Shown piece by piece: positions 56,286 through 64,000 of a DNA stretch of 64,000 bases. Origin of the DNA: Citrobacter koseri ATCC BAA-895 (GTDB lineage Bacteria > Pseudomonadota > Gammaproteobacteria > Enterobacterales > Enterobacteriaceae); NCBI RefSeq assembly GCF_000018045.1, contig NC_009792.1, positions 1,674,001-1,738,000 of the forward strand, in the 5' to 3' direction. The position numbers and the translations under genes are program-made. The notes beneath the pieces were generated by a model that did no database searches, was not told the origin of the DNA, and worked only from the letters and a program-made list of their open reading frames with translations. The stretch's first letter is position 1. Each line of letters begins with the position of its first letter.

Positions 56286-56420
56286 TTTCTGTTCAGTGTT
56301 TAATGCTCAATCATATATTTTATGAATGCCAGAGCATTAACAAACAATGCGATGTTCTTAAGGTTTCCTTAATATTTCTTTTCAATTAATTTCAGTTGTC
56401 AGGTACATGCTGATATCAGG

Positions 56421-56463
56421 CGAAAAAAAAACCGCCCAGCGTCGTGATAGCGCTGTGCGGTTT
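56421..56463 (-). terminator. yeaR-yoaG terminator
   Basis: On the minus strand ACCGCACAGCG / CGCTGGGCGGT is followed by a run of T residues, about 45 bases after the yoaG stop. Confidence 0.85.
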
Positions 56464-56508
56464 AGCGTAACGGTTAAAAAATCGCGGTCGCAGGCTTCCC
56501 GAACGGGA

Positions 56509-56691
56509 TCACCAGCCGCAAACGTCGTGCTCGTTTTCGGTGTCGTATGAGCGCACGGTGTTCACCAGATCTTTCACCACTTCTGCCGCAACGTCCGGGA
56601 CCAGCAGTGTCATCGGCGCTTCAGTTTCATAATCAACTGAAACACCGTTGCTGTTATTGGTTACGGTAACGGTATAGGTCGCTTTGCCCAT
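56509..56691 (-). CDS. yoaG: Small protein YoaG
   Basis: A 60-residue cytosolic protein, nearly identical to E. coli YoaG (start MGKATYTVTVTNNSNGVSVD, end HDVCGW), for which a dimeric structure of unknown role is known. It lies three bases after yeaR and is co-transcribed with it. Confidence 0.94.
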   Translation of the reverse strand: MGKATYTVTVTNNSNGVSVDYETEAPMTLLVPDVAAEVVKDLVNTVRSYDTENEHDVCGW

Positions 56692-56694
56692 GAT

Positions 56695-57057
56695 TTACTC
56701 CTTCCCGGTATGAATGACTTTTCGTTGGCTGGCGCTTTCCATCAGCACTTCCGGTGCAACAAAAAAGTCGATGTTAAAGTAGGTATCGTCGCTCATCACT
56801 TCGATGTTGTGCCATTTTTCCGGGGGAAAAACGCCGAACTGACCGGCTTCAATGATCATCACTTTTTCCGGTTCCGGGCTGTGTTCATCTGCATATCCGA
56901 GATATTTGACCGCCCCCTGCATAACCGACAGGCGAGGATAAACCCCTGGTCGGGTTCCTTTATCAAGGTGGCGTTCGAAAATTCCGGCTGGCGCGGTGTC
57001 TTTATTCCAGAACGGAGTGGAGCGTGTATGGATATGATTTTGTGGAATTTGAAGCAT
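56695..57057 (-). CDS. yeaR: Cupin-fold protein YeaR (TehB-like, DUF1971)
   Basis: A 120-residue single-domain cupin resembling the N-terminal half of TehB-type proteins. Motifs include NKDTAPAGIFERHLDKGTRPG near residue 19 and the cupin block FGVFPPEKWHNIEVMS near 73. The yeaR-yoaG operon of E. coli is induced by nitrate and nitric oxide through NarL and loss of NsrR repression; a matching site is found upstream. The role in nitrosative stress is not known in detail. Confidence 0.93.
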   Translation of the reverse strand: MLQIPQNHIHTRSTPFWNKDTAPAGIFERHLDKGTRPGVYPRLSVMQGAVKYLGYADEHSPEPEKVMIIEAGQFGVFPPEKWHNIEVMSDDTYFNIDFFVAPEVLMESASQRKVIHTGKE

Positions 57058-57125
57058 TTTATTCCCTCTTCCAGTAACAACCAGCGATCTTACTGAATCG
57101 CTGCTGTAAAAAGGGTACGCCTCAT

Positions 57126-57148
57126 AAGATGTGTTTTAAATACCATTT
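57126..57148 (-). promoter_or_regulatory. Candidate NsrR site upstream of yeaR
   Basis: AAGATGTGTTT followed by TAAATACCATTT gives one perfect and one degenerate half of the NsrR dyad (AAGATGYWTTT and its complement). It lies about 70 bases before the yeaR start, as in E. coli. NarL heptamers could not be assigned. Confidence 0.6.
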
Positions 57149-57199
57149 ATTGGTTATTTTTTTCCGTCGCGCGTGGCGGTGAGCATCATCTTTACGGAA

Positions 57200-57220
57200 G
57201 GCCCACAGAGTGCGCGGGCC
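57200..57220 (-). terminator. Hairpin after leuE (possible terminator)
   Basis: GGCCC / GGGCC around ACAGAGTGCGC lies just after the leuE stop; the T run on the minus strand is poor (TTCC), so termination would be weak. Confidence 0.4.
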
Positions 57221-57228
57221 TGATGGCG

Positions 57229-57867
57229 TTATGACTGAAGCGTCGCCAGACGTGCGGCAAAACCAACGAAAATCAAACCGATAAGGGAATTCCCCACCTT
57301 CGCCAGTTTCTTTTTCGTGCGAATGTACTGCGTTACAAAAGCGCCCGAAATAATCAGGAAGCTCAGATAGAAAAAGCTCACCACTTCAAGCGTTGTCGCC
57401 AGGATAAAAAATGACAGCCCCGCGTGCGGCGCATTGACGTCAATAAACTGGACGAAAAACGAAACGTAAAAAAGGATGGCTTTGGGATTGGTCAGGCTCA
57501 GTATTAAGGCACGTTTAAAGATTGCGCCAAACGGAACCTCATCATGCGCCACTTCGCTCCCTTTCGATTTGAGCGTGGCGTAAAGGATCTTCGCACCAAG
57601 ATACAGAAGATAAAAAGCGCCGAGATAACGAACGATATTAAACAGCACCGGCGTTGTTTTTATTAATGTTGCGACGCCCGCGTACGCCAGAAACATCAGC
57701 ACCGCATCGCCAATGAACACGCCGCTGGCGGCGAGATACCCGCCTTTCATCCCTCGCCCGACGCTGTTTTTCAGCACAAATATCGTATTAGGCCCCGGCA
57801 CCAGCACGATAAAAATGGCCCCAACCAGATACGTCCAGTAGTTCAGAACTCCATACTCTGCGAACAC
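57229..57867 (-). CDS. leuE: Leucine exporter LeuE (YeaS)
   Basis: A 212-residue LysE/RhtB-family amino acid exporter with about six membrane segments. The family motif [23 protein letters not shown] is near residue 22 and [18 protein letters not shown] near 129. It starts at GTG 57867 with AGGAAGAGG upstream. E. coli LeuE exports leucine and is activated by Lrp. It is in the same direction as yeaR but separated by a hairpin. Confidence 0.94.
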
Positions 57868-58076
57868 GTTAACCTCTTCCTGAAAAAAACAGATACGCTT
57901 TACTGCGAAACAATATGCTAACGAATGAACTGAATGATGGGAAGGGAAATCATAGCGTTGCGTTATATCATGATATTTACCGGCAAAGGCGCCCTACTTA
58001 TGACAGATATCGCTCTTTTGGGACGCCGTCACAACACGATGGCGGGTCCTGCCGGGCCCGCCATAATAACAACATC

Positions 58077-58727
58077 TTAGTGGTGCAACATCTCGTCGAC
58101 GACCTCTTCGGCCTTCAGCTGGTACGGATAATAGGTTGGCCAGTTATCCATTTCTTCAAGCAATGCCTGCTGGGAGGTGTTCCCCATAAAGATATGGAAA
58201 TGGCTCGACTTACGCGGCGCGATAATATGATCGCTGAACTGCACATATTTAGGCGCGTTGCTCTTCGCATCTTTACACTCAAACAGATAGCGAACGCCTT
58301 TTTTACCGGATGCGTAGGTCAGGATTTTGTGTCCGGCATAATCGTATTGGCAGGACTCAACCTGATTACCGGTGTGAAATTCCATGACGCCATTCTCAAT
58401 GCCGATAGTATCCACATTGGTGGCGTAGCCTTTACGGTAATAGGCCTTAATCTCCTCGGCTGTTTTGCTGTTATCTTTCTCCGCTTTCTTTTTAAATACC
58501 GGATCAAGCTCCCCGCTTACCAGATACGGATAAACAGACTGCCACATACCGTCCCAGTCCGTTAGCGCCCTGTCCTTCACGTTTTTATCGTCAAAAACGC
58601 CTTCTGCCGCCTTTTGCTCCATCTCCGTTAGCGGTGCGCCATGTGAATGGTGCCCATGCGCAAGCGCGTGTCCGCTAACCAGAAGCATTCCCAGAGCTAC
58701 TGCTAATTTTTCAAAATGAATCGCCAA
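58077..58727 (-). CDS. zinT: Periplasmic zinc-binding protein ZinT
   Basis: A 216-residue zinc- and cadmium-binding protein of the calycin-like ZinT family (formerly YodA). The signal peptide ends near HALA (residue 23), followed by a His-rich start HGHHSHG. The buried zinc site is SSHFHIFMGN near residues 175-184. It works with ZnuA in zinc scavenging. A Zur box is upstream. A GC-rich hairpin (58039-58064) without a T run follows the stop. Confidence 0.95.
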   Translation of the reverse strand: MAIHFEKLAVALGMLLVSGHALAHGHHSHGAPLTEMEQKAAEGVFDDKNVKDRALTDWDGMWQSVYPYLVSGELDPVFKKKAEKDNSKTAEEIKAYYRKGYATNVDTIGIENGVMEFHTGNQVESCQYDYAGHKILTYASGKKGVRYLFECKDAKSNAPKYVQFSDHIIAPRKSSHFHIFMGNTSQQALLEEMDNWPTYYPYQLKAEEVVDEMLHH

Positions 58728-58756
58728 AATATCACCCTCAATCAGTGCGTAAAGAT

Positions 58757-58780
58757 GGAATGTTATAATATAACATCACC
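58757..58780 (-). promoter_or_regulatory. Zur box of zinT
   Basis: GGAATGTTATAATATAACATCA contains the perfect dyad TGTTATAATATAACA (58761-58775), which matches the Zur consensus of znuABC and zinT. It is centred about 40 bases before the zinT start. Confidence 0.88.
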
Positions 58781-58807
58781 ATTAATTCAACTCTGAATGA
58801 GAAGCAT

Positions 58808-58834
58808 AAAAAACGGGAGCACACAGGCTCCCGC
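58808..58834 (-). terminator. torYZ terminator
   Basis: On the minus strand CGGGAGC / GCTCCCG (58814-58833) is followed by six T residues, 30 bases after the torZ stop. Confidence 0.87.
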
Positions 58835-58863
58835 TTATTCCAACAAACTAACAGTCCCCGGCG

Positions 58864-61308
58864 TTACAGAGTGACAATCTCTGGCTCATCAAATACCGTG
58901 AGCGTTGGGGCTTCGCCGGTAAATTTCTCTGCATATACCAGGGTCGTATTCCCCGCGCAACCGTTCGCCAGCCTTGACGTCTGGATGTCCGCCGTCAGCA
59001 CGTTGGCGCCGCCGTTTTTACAGATGCCATTCTCGATATCAGGCCAGGCGCCTTCATGGATACAGATGATCCCCGGTTTGATCCCATCGCTGACGTGCGC
59101 CCCGACCAGAACCTGACCACGACCATTCCATACGCGTACCAGGTCGCCCTCGGCAATCCCCCTTGCCTTCGCATCATCTGGATGAATCGTCACCGGCTCG
59201 CGATCGGCAATGGCATACTCTTTTCGCAACGACGCATAGTTCAACTGACTGTGCAGACGGTGCGCCGGATGGGCGGTCAGCAACTGTAACTGATCCTTAT
59301 CCGCAGACCCTTTCCACTCATCTGGTTCAATCCATGAAGCATGAGGCGGACAGTCTTTGTAGTGATAACCTTCAATGGTTTTTGAATAGATCTCGATCTT
59401 ACCGCTTGGCGTACCGAGCGCATTCATGACCGGATCATGGCGGAAATCGGCATAACGCACATACTTGTTGTTCTTTTCGTTCTCGCGCATTTCAATCAGC
59501 TTATTCTGCTGCCAGAACGCATTGAACTGAGGCATTGCCACACGTTGAGCGCGAGCCGCCTTTTGCGCGGCGTCGTAGAATTGCTTCAGCCACGCCATCT
59601 CATCTTTACCTTCGGTATAGACCGCTTTGCCGCCGGGTTTGAGCATCTCAGCTAAATCAGCAAAGACGTCAAAGTCATTACGGGCCTCAAACTGCGGCGC
59701 AATCACCTGCTTCATAGGCACCAGATGCTGGTTGCTGTAGTCTCCGGTCATCGTGAGATCGTTACGTTCAAACGATGTGGTGATCGGGAGAACAATATCG
59801 GCATGTTTCGCCGCCGCCGTCCAGTAACACTCGGAAATCACCACCAGCTCAGGCTTCTGCCACGCTTTGATTAAGCGGTTGGTATCCTGATGATGGGTAA
59901 AGTTCGCGCCGCCTGCCCACCAGATCATTTTGATATCCGGGAAGGTCTGCTCTTTACCGTTATGCTGATATTTTCCTCCCGGGTTTTCCAGCGCCTCCAC
60001 AATTCGCGCCACAGGCAGGTTCACCACCGCATCCGATACCGCCCAGTCGTTCCCTGCCGACGATCCCCCCTCAATTTGTGCCGATATCGCAGGCAGTACA
60101 CCACCGGTACGCGTCGGGTTCCCGCCGTTGGAATAGTGATAGGAGAAGCCGAAACCGCCGCCTTCCGTCCCAATTTGCCCCAGCATCGCGGCCAGCGTCA
60201 CCAGCATCCAGTGTTTTTGCTCACCGTATTGCTGACGTTGAATCCCCCAGCCCGCCATCAGCATGGTTTGGTTGCTGGCAAAAATTTCCGCCAGTTTCTC
60301 AATCTGTTCTGCGGGTACGCCACAGACGCCGGATGCCCATTCAGCGGTTTTCTCAACGTTGTCGCTCTTGCCGAGCAAGTACTCTTCAAACTGCGGATAA
60401 CCGGTGGTGTATTTTTCCAGGAACGCTTTATCGTGACGCTCTTTTTTCACCAGCGTATGCGCAATCCCCAGCATCATCGCCACGTCAGTTCCCATATGCG
60501 GGGCGATCCACGTTGCATTGTCGCCAAAAAACTCAATGGTTTCTGAGCGCATTGGGTCGATCGCGATAACGGTTTTTCCCGATTTCTTCAGCAGATTAAA
60601 ATACTCAAGCCCTTGTTCATCCGTACTGCTCCAGGCAATTTTTAACGTGTTGAGCGGGTTCATCCCCCACAGCACCACCACCTGGCTGTGCTCAAGCACC
60701 ATCGGCCATGTCGTCTGTTGTTCGTATACCTCAACCGATCCCACAACATATGGCATGATAACCTGCGCCGCCCCGGTGGAATAATCCCCGGTATGGCCTG
60801 CATATCCCCCGGCCATACTCATATAGCGTTGCAGCAACGTTTGCGCCTTATGCAGGACGCCGCTGGAGCGCCAGCCATAGGAACCCGCAAAAATGGAGGA
60901 CGGACCATAGCTGCTACGAATACGGCTATGCTGCTCATGAATGAGTTTCAGCGCCTGTTCCCAACTCACCCGCACAAAGGGATCGCTTCCCCGTTTACCG
61001 TCCGCTTTACCTGGATTTTCCAGATAGCTTTTACGCACCATTGGGTATTTTACACGGACGTTGGTATGTACCTGGTCCGGCGCGGTTTGCTGCAATGAGT
61101 TCGGTATGGTTTTAGGTAATGCGCCTTTTGAAGAGACAACTTTGCCGTCTTTGACCTCCACATATACGGCCCCCCAACGTGCGGCAGTCAGGATGGCGCC
61201 GCCATTTTGGTTTTCGGCCCAGGCAGGCATTGGGATCACCGAAGAAATCGCCATAGTCCCGGTTGCCGCTCCAGCCGTCTTGATAAAGTCACGTCTTGTG
61301 AGTTTCAT
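58864..61308 (-). CDS. torZ: Trimethylamine-N-oxide reductase III, catalytic subunit TorZ
   Basis: An 814-residue periplasmic molybdoenzyme of the DMSO/TMAO reductase family (809 residues in E. coli). The Tat signal has the twin-arginine motif RRDFIK at residues 5-10 and is cut near AWA. The Mo-ligand Ser is in GDYSTGAAQ near residue 182. It reduces TMAO and biotin sulfoxide-type N- and S-oxides with electrons from TorY. Start ATG 61308 has AGGAG upstream; seven codons further upstream are open. It follows torY by 20 bases. Confidence 0.95.
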   Translation of the reverse strand: MKLTRRDFIKTAGAATGTMAISSVIPMPAWAENQNGGAILTAARWGAVYVEVKDGKVVSSKGALPKTIPNSLQQTAPDQVHTNVRVKYPMVRKSYLENPGKADGKRGSDPFVRVSWEQALKLIHEQHSRIRSSYGPSSIFAGSYGWRSSGVLHKAQTLLQRYMSMAGGYAGHTGDYSTGAAQVIMPYVVGSVEVYEQQTTWPMVLEHSQVVVLWGMNPLNTLKIAWSSTDEQGLEYFNLLKKSGKTVIAIDPMRSETIEFFGDNATWIAPHMGTDVAMMLGIAHTLVKKERHDKAFLEKYTTGYPQFEEYLLGKSDNVEKTAEWASGVCGVPAEQIEKLAEIFASNQTMLMAGWGIQRQQYGEQKHWMLVTLAAMLGQIGTEGGGFGFSYHYSNGGNPTRTGGVLPAISAQIEGGSSAGNDWAVSDAVVNLPVARIVEALENPGGKYQHNGKEQTFPDIKMIWWAGGANFTHHQDTNRLIKAWQKPELVVISECYWTAAAKHADIVLPITTSFERNDLTMTGDYSNQHLVPMKQVIAPQFEARNDFDVFADLAEMLKPGGKAVYTEGKDEMAWLKQFYDAAQKAARAQRVAMPQFNAFWQQNKLIEMRENEKNNKYVRYADFRHDPVMNALGTPSGKIEIYSKTIEGYHYKDCPPHASWIEPDEWKGSADKDQLQLLTAHPAHRLHSQLNYASLRKEYAIADREPVTIHPDDAKARGIAEGDLVRVWNGRGQVLVGAHVSDGIKPGIICIHEGAWPDIENGICKNGGANVLTADIQTSRLANGCAGNTTLVYAEKFTGEAPTLTVFDEPEIVTL

Positions 61309-61328
61309 GATTTCTCCTGGTATTATCA

Positions 61329-62423
61329 CTATTCATGCATGTCTTTCGCGTTGTACTGGAAGTAACGGCTCAGGATATCCAGTTCGTTTTCACTGATGTT
61401 GGTACGAGCCCCCATCCCTTTCGCCACAGAGGGCCAGGCATTGAGGGTAAAATGCTTCGCAGGAATCGGCGCATGGCAGCCTGCGCAGTACACATTGTCG
61501 AGTTTGCGCGCGTAGTCCCACATCGGTTCGCGGCTGGCGAGCGCAGAGCCGCTCCACTCGCCCTGTAGCGCCACATCCCGCCACGCGTTACCGTAATCAT
61601 CTTTTTTCCAGTCAGAGAGAATGTGGAGTGATTGCTGCCCTTTCTCACTCAGACTGGCAAGGATCAACCGCTGGCCTGCCGCGTAGTAAATAACCTGCTC
61701 GCTCCCCTGCATCTGGCTCCCGCGGATCTCCACCAGCCGTGAGGTTTCCATCGATTTCAGGACATGCATTTGCGTGGCCGGATAGACGGTTGCCAGATCG
61801 CCAAGTGCGGTATTGCTTACGGCATAGAGCGTTTTTGCAGATGCGGGGGTGGATGCAGACTGGGCCTCAAGCGCTTTGAGGGCGCTGTCGTCCATTGTTA
61901 TTTCGGGTGGGAAGTGGGCGACGCCTTTGTGGCAATCAATACAGGTTTGTTTTTCCTGAATGCCCATTTGGTGCATTTTGCGGGCATCAGCGCTTTGCGC
62001 GTCAATATCCATCGCATCCATGCTATGACAGCTACGACAGGTTGCGGAGTCGCTGGCTTTCAACTGCGCCCAAACGGTTTGCGCCATCTCCAGACGATGT
62101 TCTTCAAACTTCTCTGGCGTGTCGATTTTTTTGGTGATGAACTGATGATAGACATCTTTCGAGGCAAGGAGCTTGGCTACCAGGTAATCCACCCCGCCCT
62201 CCGGGATATGGCAATCCGCGCATTCCGCACGAATCCCCTTCTGATTCTGGAAGTGAACCGAGCCCGTATACTCCTCATAAGGCGCCTGCATCGTATGGCA
62301 AGACAGACAAAATTCAGTGCTCGATGTTTTATGTAACGTCCATTGCCCCGCTAAAACAATTACTGCGCCAAGAACGATGCAAAGCAGCATCGTCCATAAA
62401 ATGGTTTTATTTATTTTTCTCAT
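61329..62423 (-). CDS. torY: Pentahaem c-type cytochrome TorY
   Basis: A 364-residue membrane-anchored NapC/NirT-family cytochrome that passes electrons from menaquinol to TorZ. Five CxxCH haem sites are seen: CLSCH, CADCH, CRSCH and CIDCH in the N-terminal tetrahaem domain and CAGCH near residue 318. The N-terminal anchor helix covers residues 9-27. It is the first gene of torYZ. Confidence 0.96.
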   Translation of the reverse strand: MRKINKTILWTMLLCIVLGAVIVLAGQWTLHKTSSTEFCLSCHTMQAPYEEYTGSVHFQNQKGIRAECADCHIPEGGVDYLVAKLLASKDVYHQFITKKIDTPEKFEEHRLEMAQTVWAQLKASDSATCRSCHSMDAMDIDAQSADARKMHQMGIQEKQTCIDCHKGVAHFPPEITMDDSALKALEAQSASTPASAKTLYAVSNTALGDLATVYPATQMHVLKSMETSRLVEIRGSQMQGSEQVIYYAAGQRLILASLSEKGQQSLHILSDWKKDDYGNAWRDVALQGEWSGSALASREPMWDYARKLDNVYCAGCHAPIPAKHFTLNAWPSVAKGMGARTNISENELDILSRYFQYNAKDMHE

Positions 62424-62940
62424 TCTTCATTCTCATCAGACAACTACCCTTTTAGAGGTAGACAATAATTAGACTGAGCAGGTTAATTATTGATATCCAT
62501 CAAGCGTGGATGTGAATAAGAATTAGCATGCAAGTAAATTTGAAGGGGATCGCAGATTACACAGCAACGGAATATATGAGTATAAAATCGTTAAAACACA
62601 GTGAGTTACACTGTATTATATAGATATTTAAACCAGTATTAAATTAAATGTCAGGAGAAAGTTTCAAATAATTAAAATGGCGATTCAAGAGAGAGAAAAT
62701 ATCCCGTCGCTATATAAATAAATATACAATGAAATAAAGTAAAACGGAACCCATTACTGCTTCATAACGATATTCACGGTAAAAATCATTCTCCTGACAG
62801 CCATCATGTCAGTAACACCTTCTGGTGGACGTTTTGTGTCTACATTCTTACGACTTGCGGACTCGTTCACATAACTTTGATCTGATTACTTCTTATACAA
62901 CCGATAAGTCCAGTACACTTAAGGTGGAGATAAAACAAAC
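62424..62940. other. AT-rich intergenic region between torY and the usp gene
   Basis: This gene-free region of about 520 bases is AT-rich. Its left end carries an FNR box for torYZ (62490-62503). The right end must carry the usp promoter, which I could not place. No small reading frame with a ribosome binding site stands out. Confidence 0.55.
62490..62503 (-). promoter_or_regulatory. FNR box upstream of torYZ
   Basis: TTGATATCCATCAA is a perfect match to the FNR consensus TTGAT-N4-ATCAA, centred about 73 bases before the torY start. It suggests anaerobic activation of torYZ. Confidence 0.8.
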
Positions 62941-62954
62941 AGGAGGTGGTGAAT

Positions 62955-63383
62955 ATGTATCGTTCTATTCTGGTGCCGATTGATATCTCAGAAGCCAGCT
63001 TGACCCGTCAGATCATCCCGCAGGTTGAGGCGCATGCTAAAACCGCAAAGGTGCATTTTTTGGCCGTAATACCTTCTGTCCCGTTCTATGCCTCACTGGG
63101 TCTGGCCTACTCCAGCGAGTTCCCGGATAGAAGCGGTCTTCAGTCAAAGGCCGCCGTCAAACTGGAGGAAATTGTTAAACAATTCAATATCCCCGAGGGC
63201 AGGAGCCAGTCCCATGTTGTCTACGGCCCACCCAAAGATCAGATCCTCAAACTGGCGGATGCGGTAGAAGCCGACCTGATTATCATTGCGTCGCATCAAC
63301 CGGGTTTCAGCACCTATCTGCTGGGTTCAACTGCTGCGGCCGTTGTTCGCCATGCAAACTGCCCTGTTCTGGTTGTACGCTAA
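62955..63383 (+). CDS. Universal stress protein, UspF-like
   Basis: A 142-residue single-domain Usp-fold protein close to UspF (YnaF). The ATP-binding features ILVPIDIS at residues 5-12 and the GST-containing loop LLGSTAAAVVRHANCPVLVVR at the end are intact. ATG 62955 is chosen because AGGAGG lies eight bases upstream; two GTG codons just before it overlap that site. Canonical uspF is expected elsewhere, so this may be a paralogue. Its partner or signal is unknown; the anaerobic neighbourhood fits the Usp role. Confidence 0.88.
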   Translation: MYRSILVPIDISEASLTRQIIPQVEAHAKTAKVHFLAVIPSVPFYASLGLAYSSEFPDRSGLQSKAAVKLEEIVKQFNIPEGRSQSHVVYGPPKDQILKLADAVEADLIIIASHQPGFSTYLLGSTAAAVVRHANCPVLVVR

Positions 63384-63407
63384 TACCGCTCGCTAACCCT
63401 GGCGAAA

Positions 63408-63433
63408 ACGGGAGCCAACAGGCTCCCGTTCTT
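63408..63433 (+). terminator. usp terminator
   Basis: ACGGGAGCC / GGCTCCCGT with the loop AACA is followed by TCTTG, 25 bases after the usp stop. Confidence 0.75.
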
Positions 63434-63493
63434 GTATCACACCTGTTTTCTGATGAATGACTCCCGATAAAAACAGCCTTATAAAACGAATGG

Positions 63494-63526
63494 TTGAATC
63501 ATTAAATGATAATGGTTATCATTCTC
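63494..63526 (+). promoter_or_regulatory. Fur box and promoter of the second RyhB paralogue
   Basis: TTGAAT (63494-63499) and TATCAT (63517-63522) with exactly 17 bases between them form a sigma-70 promoter. GATAATGGTTATCATTCTC (63508-63526) overlaps the -10 and matches the 19-base Fur consensus at 16 positions. Confidence 0.85.
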
Positions 63527-63528
63527 TT

Positions 63529-63628
63529 GCTGTAAATACCTTAGCGCCTAATACAGGTATTGAAAGCACGACATTGCTCACATTGCTTCCAGTATGATTT
63601 TGCCCGCACTCTGTTGCGGGCTTTTTTT
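63529..63628 (+). ncRNA. Second RyhB-family small RNA
   Basis: The 28-base core at 63568-63595 is identical to that of the RNA at 53117 and to RyhB (ACGACATTGCTCACATTGCT then TCCAGTAT), and the preceding GAAAGC is as in canonical RyhB. A 5' stem AATACCT / AGGTATT (63535-63541 with 63556-63562) and a terminator stem GCCCGCA / TGCGGGC with seven T residues complete the architecture. Predicted length is about 100 bases; the 5' end is inferred from the promoter. The canonical ryhB of enterobacteria lies near yhhX, not here. Confidence 0.88.
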
Positions 63629-63691
63629 GCCAGAGTATTCATGCTCTCAGGGAAAAGGGCATGTGAGTCGTTAAACATTAAAAGGATATTT

Positions 63692-63949
63692 ATGAACATA
63701 AAGAGAGTTGCCGGCACGATTTCAATCGTATTGTTGACGGCTTGTGTCGACTCAGAAGTACAACCCGCGCCCTCTTCCGCCAGCTCAATTTGTCAGGGAT
63801 TCGGCTGTGTAAAAACTCCCGGGAAACTTCCCAGCCGCGCCGCCACCCATAAACCGACAAAAGAAGAAAGAAACCGTGTGATCCGGGGCGAGAAACCCGA
63901 TTTTGGCTCCGAAGAGTGGAGTGTCGGAGGTACGCTGCCTGGCTGGTAA
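63692..63949 (+). CDS. Small lipoprotein of unknown function
   Basis: An 85-residue predicted lipoprotein that I do not recognise. The signal peptide ends at the lipobox LTAC (Cys18). The mature part is short, polar and Ser/Pro-rich at first, with two further Cys in ICQGFGCVKTPG, then KPTKEERNRVIRGEKPDF and a C-terminal GGTLPGW. ATG 63692 has AAGGA seven bases upstream; the open frame extends 44 codons earlier through the small RNA and is not used. It starts 63 bases after the RyhB-like terminator. Confidence 0.75.
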   Translation: MNIKRVAGTISIVLLTACVDSEVQPAPSSASSICQGFGCVKTPGKLPSRAATHKPTKEERNRVIRGEKPDFGSEEWSVGGTLPGW

Positions 63950-64000
63950 TTGCAGGTGCAGAGTCGTCACTCTCACAACACGCCATTCTACTGGCATAAA

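Noticed and set aside
58039..58064. GC-rich hairpin as zinT terminator
   Set aside because: The stem is strong, but no T run follows on either strand, so it is not called a terminator.
62671..62721. 14-codon peptide frame in the torY-usp gap
   Set aside because: Too short, and the only support is a weak upstream purine stretch.

Overview
This window is a stretch of chromosome from an enterobacterium of the Escherichia/Salmonella/Citrobacter group. Gene order from hxpB (yniC) to leuE follows the 39-40 min region of Escherichia coli K-12 almost gene for gene, and the proteins look like close orthologues. Several features point away from E. coli K-12 itself. The genes cho, ynjI, yeaE, yeaI, dgcP and the ydjE-L block are absent at their usual places. 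A kduD copy sits between hxpB and ydjM. torYZ and zinT follow leuE, and two RyhB-family small RNAs lie 10 kb apart. Citrobacter or a near relative is my best guess; this comes from memory of gene order, not from a search.

Layout. 1-4 kb: hxpB (5' end cut by the window), kduD, SOS-controlled ydjM, cystine importer tcyP, cedA. 4-10 kb: the complete chitobiose operon chbBCARFG on the minus strand, then osmE. 10-19 kb: nadE, a three-unit BIME array, ves, spy and the arginine succinyltransferase operon astCADBE behind a sigma-54 promoter. 19-29 kb: xthA, a TVP38-family membrane protein, the ynjBCDE transporter/rhodanese operon, ynjF with a ynjA-like gene, nudG, ynjH, gdhA. 29-37 kb: ydjA-selD-topB, sppA, ansA-pncA. 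37-45 kb: yeaC, msrB, gapA, yeaD, mipA, and yeaG-yeaH behind a second sigma-54 promoter and split by an ERIC element. 45-53 kb: a methyltransferase, dgcJ, yeaK, small protein yoaI, yeaL, nimR/nimT, a glutamine-amidotransferase-like gene with a start-site hairpin, yeaO, yoaF, the tiny yoaK-yoaJ pair and yeaQ. 53-64 kb: an anaerobic and metal-responsive section holding a RyhB paralogue, a Cys-type FdhF paralogue behind a third sigma-54 promoter, an unknown membrane protein, yeaR-yoaG, leuE, zinT with a Zur box, torYZ with an FNR box, a UspF-like protein, a second RyhB paralogue and a small lipoprotein.

How parts work together. chb takes up, deacetylates and cleaves chitobiose. ast, gdhA, nadE, ansA and pncA link arginine, asparagine and NAD nitrogen metabolism. 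Anaerobic respiration and formate oxidation genes sit beside iron- and zinc-responsive control elements at the right end.

The points most worth following up are the second RyhB paralogue with its near-consensus Fur box and promoter, the Cys140 formate dehydrogenase paralogue, and the long hairpin that covers the ribosome binding site and start codon of the amidotransferase-like gene. No phage, insertion sequence, CRISPR array, tRNA or rRNA gene was seen.
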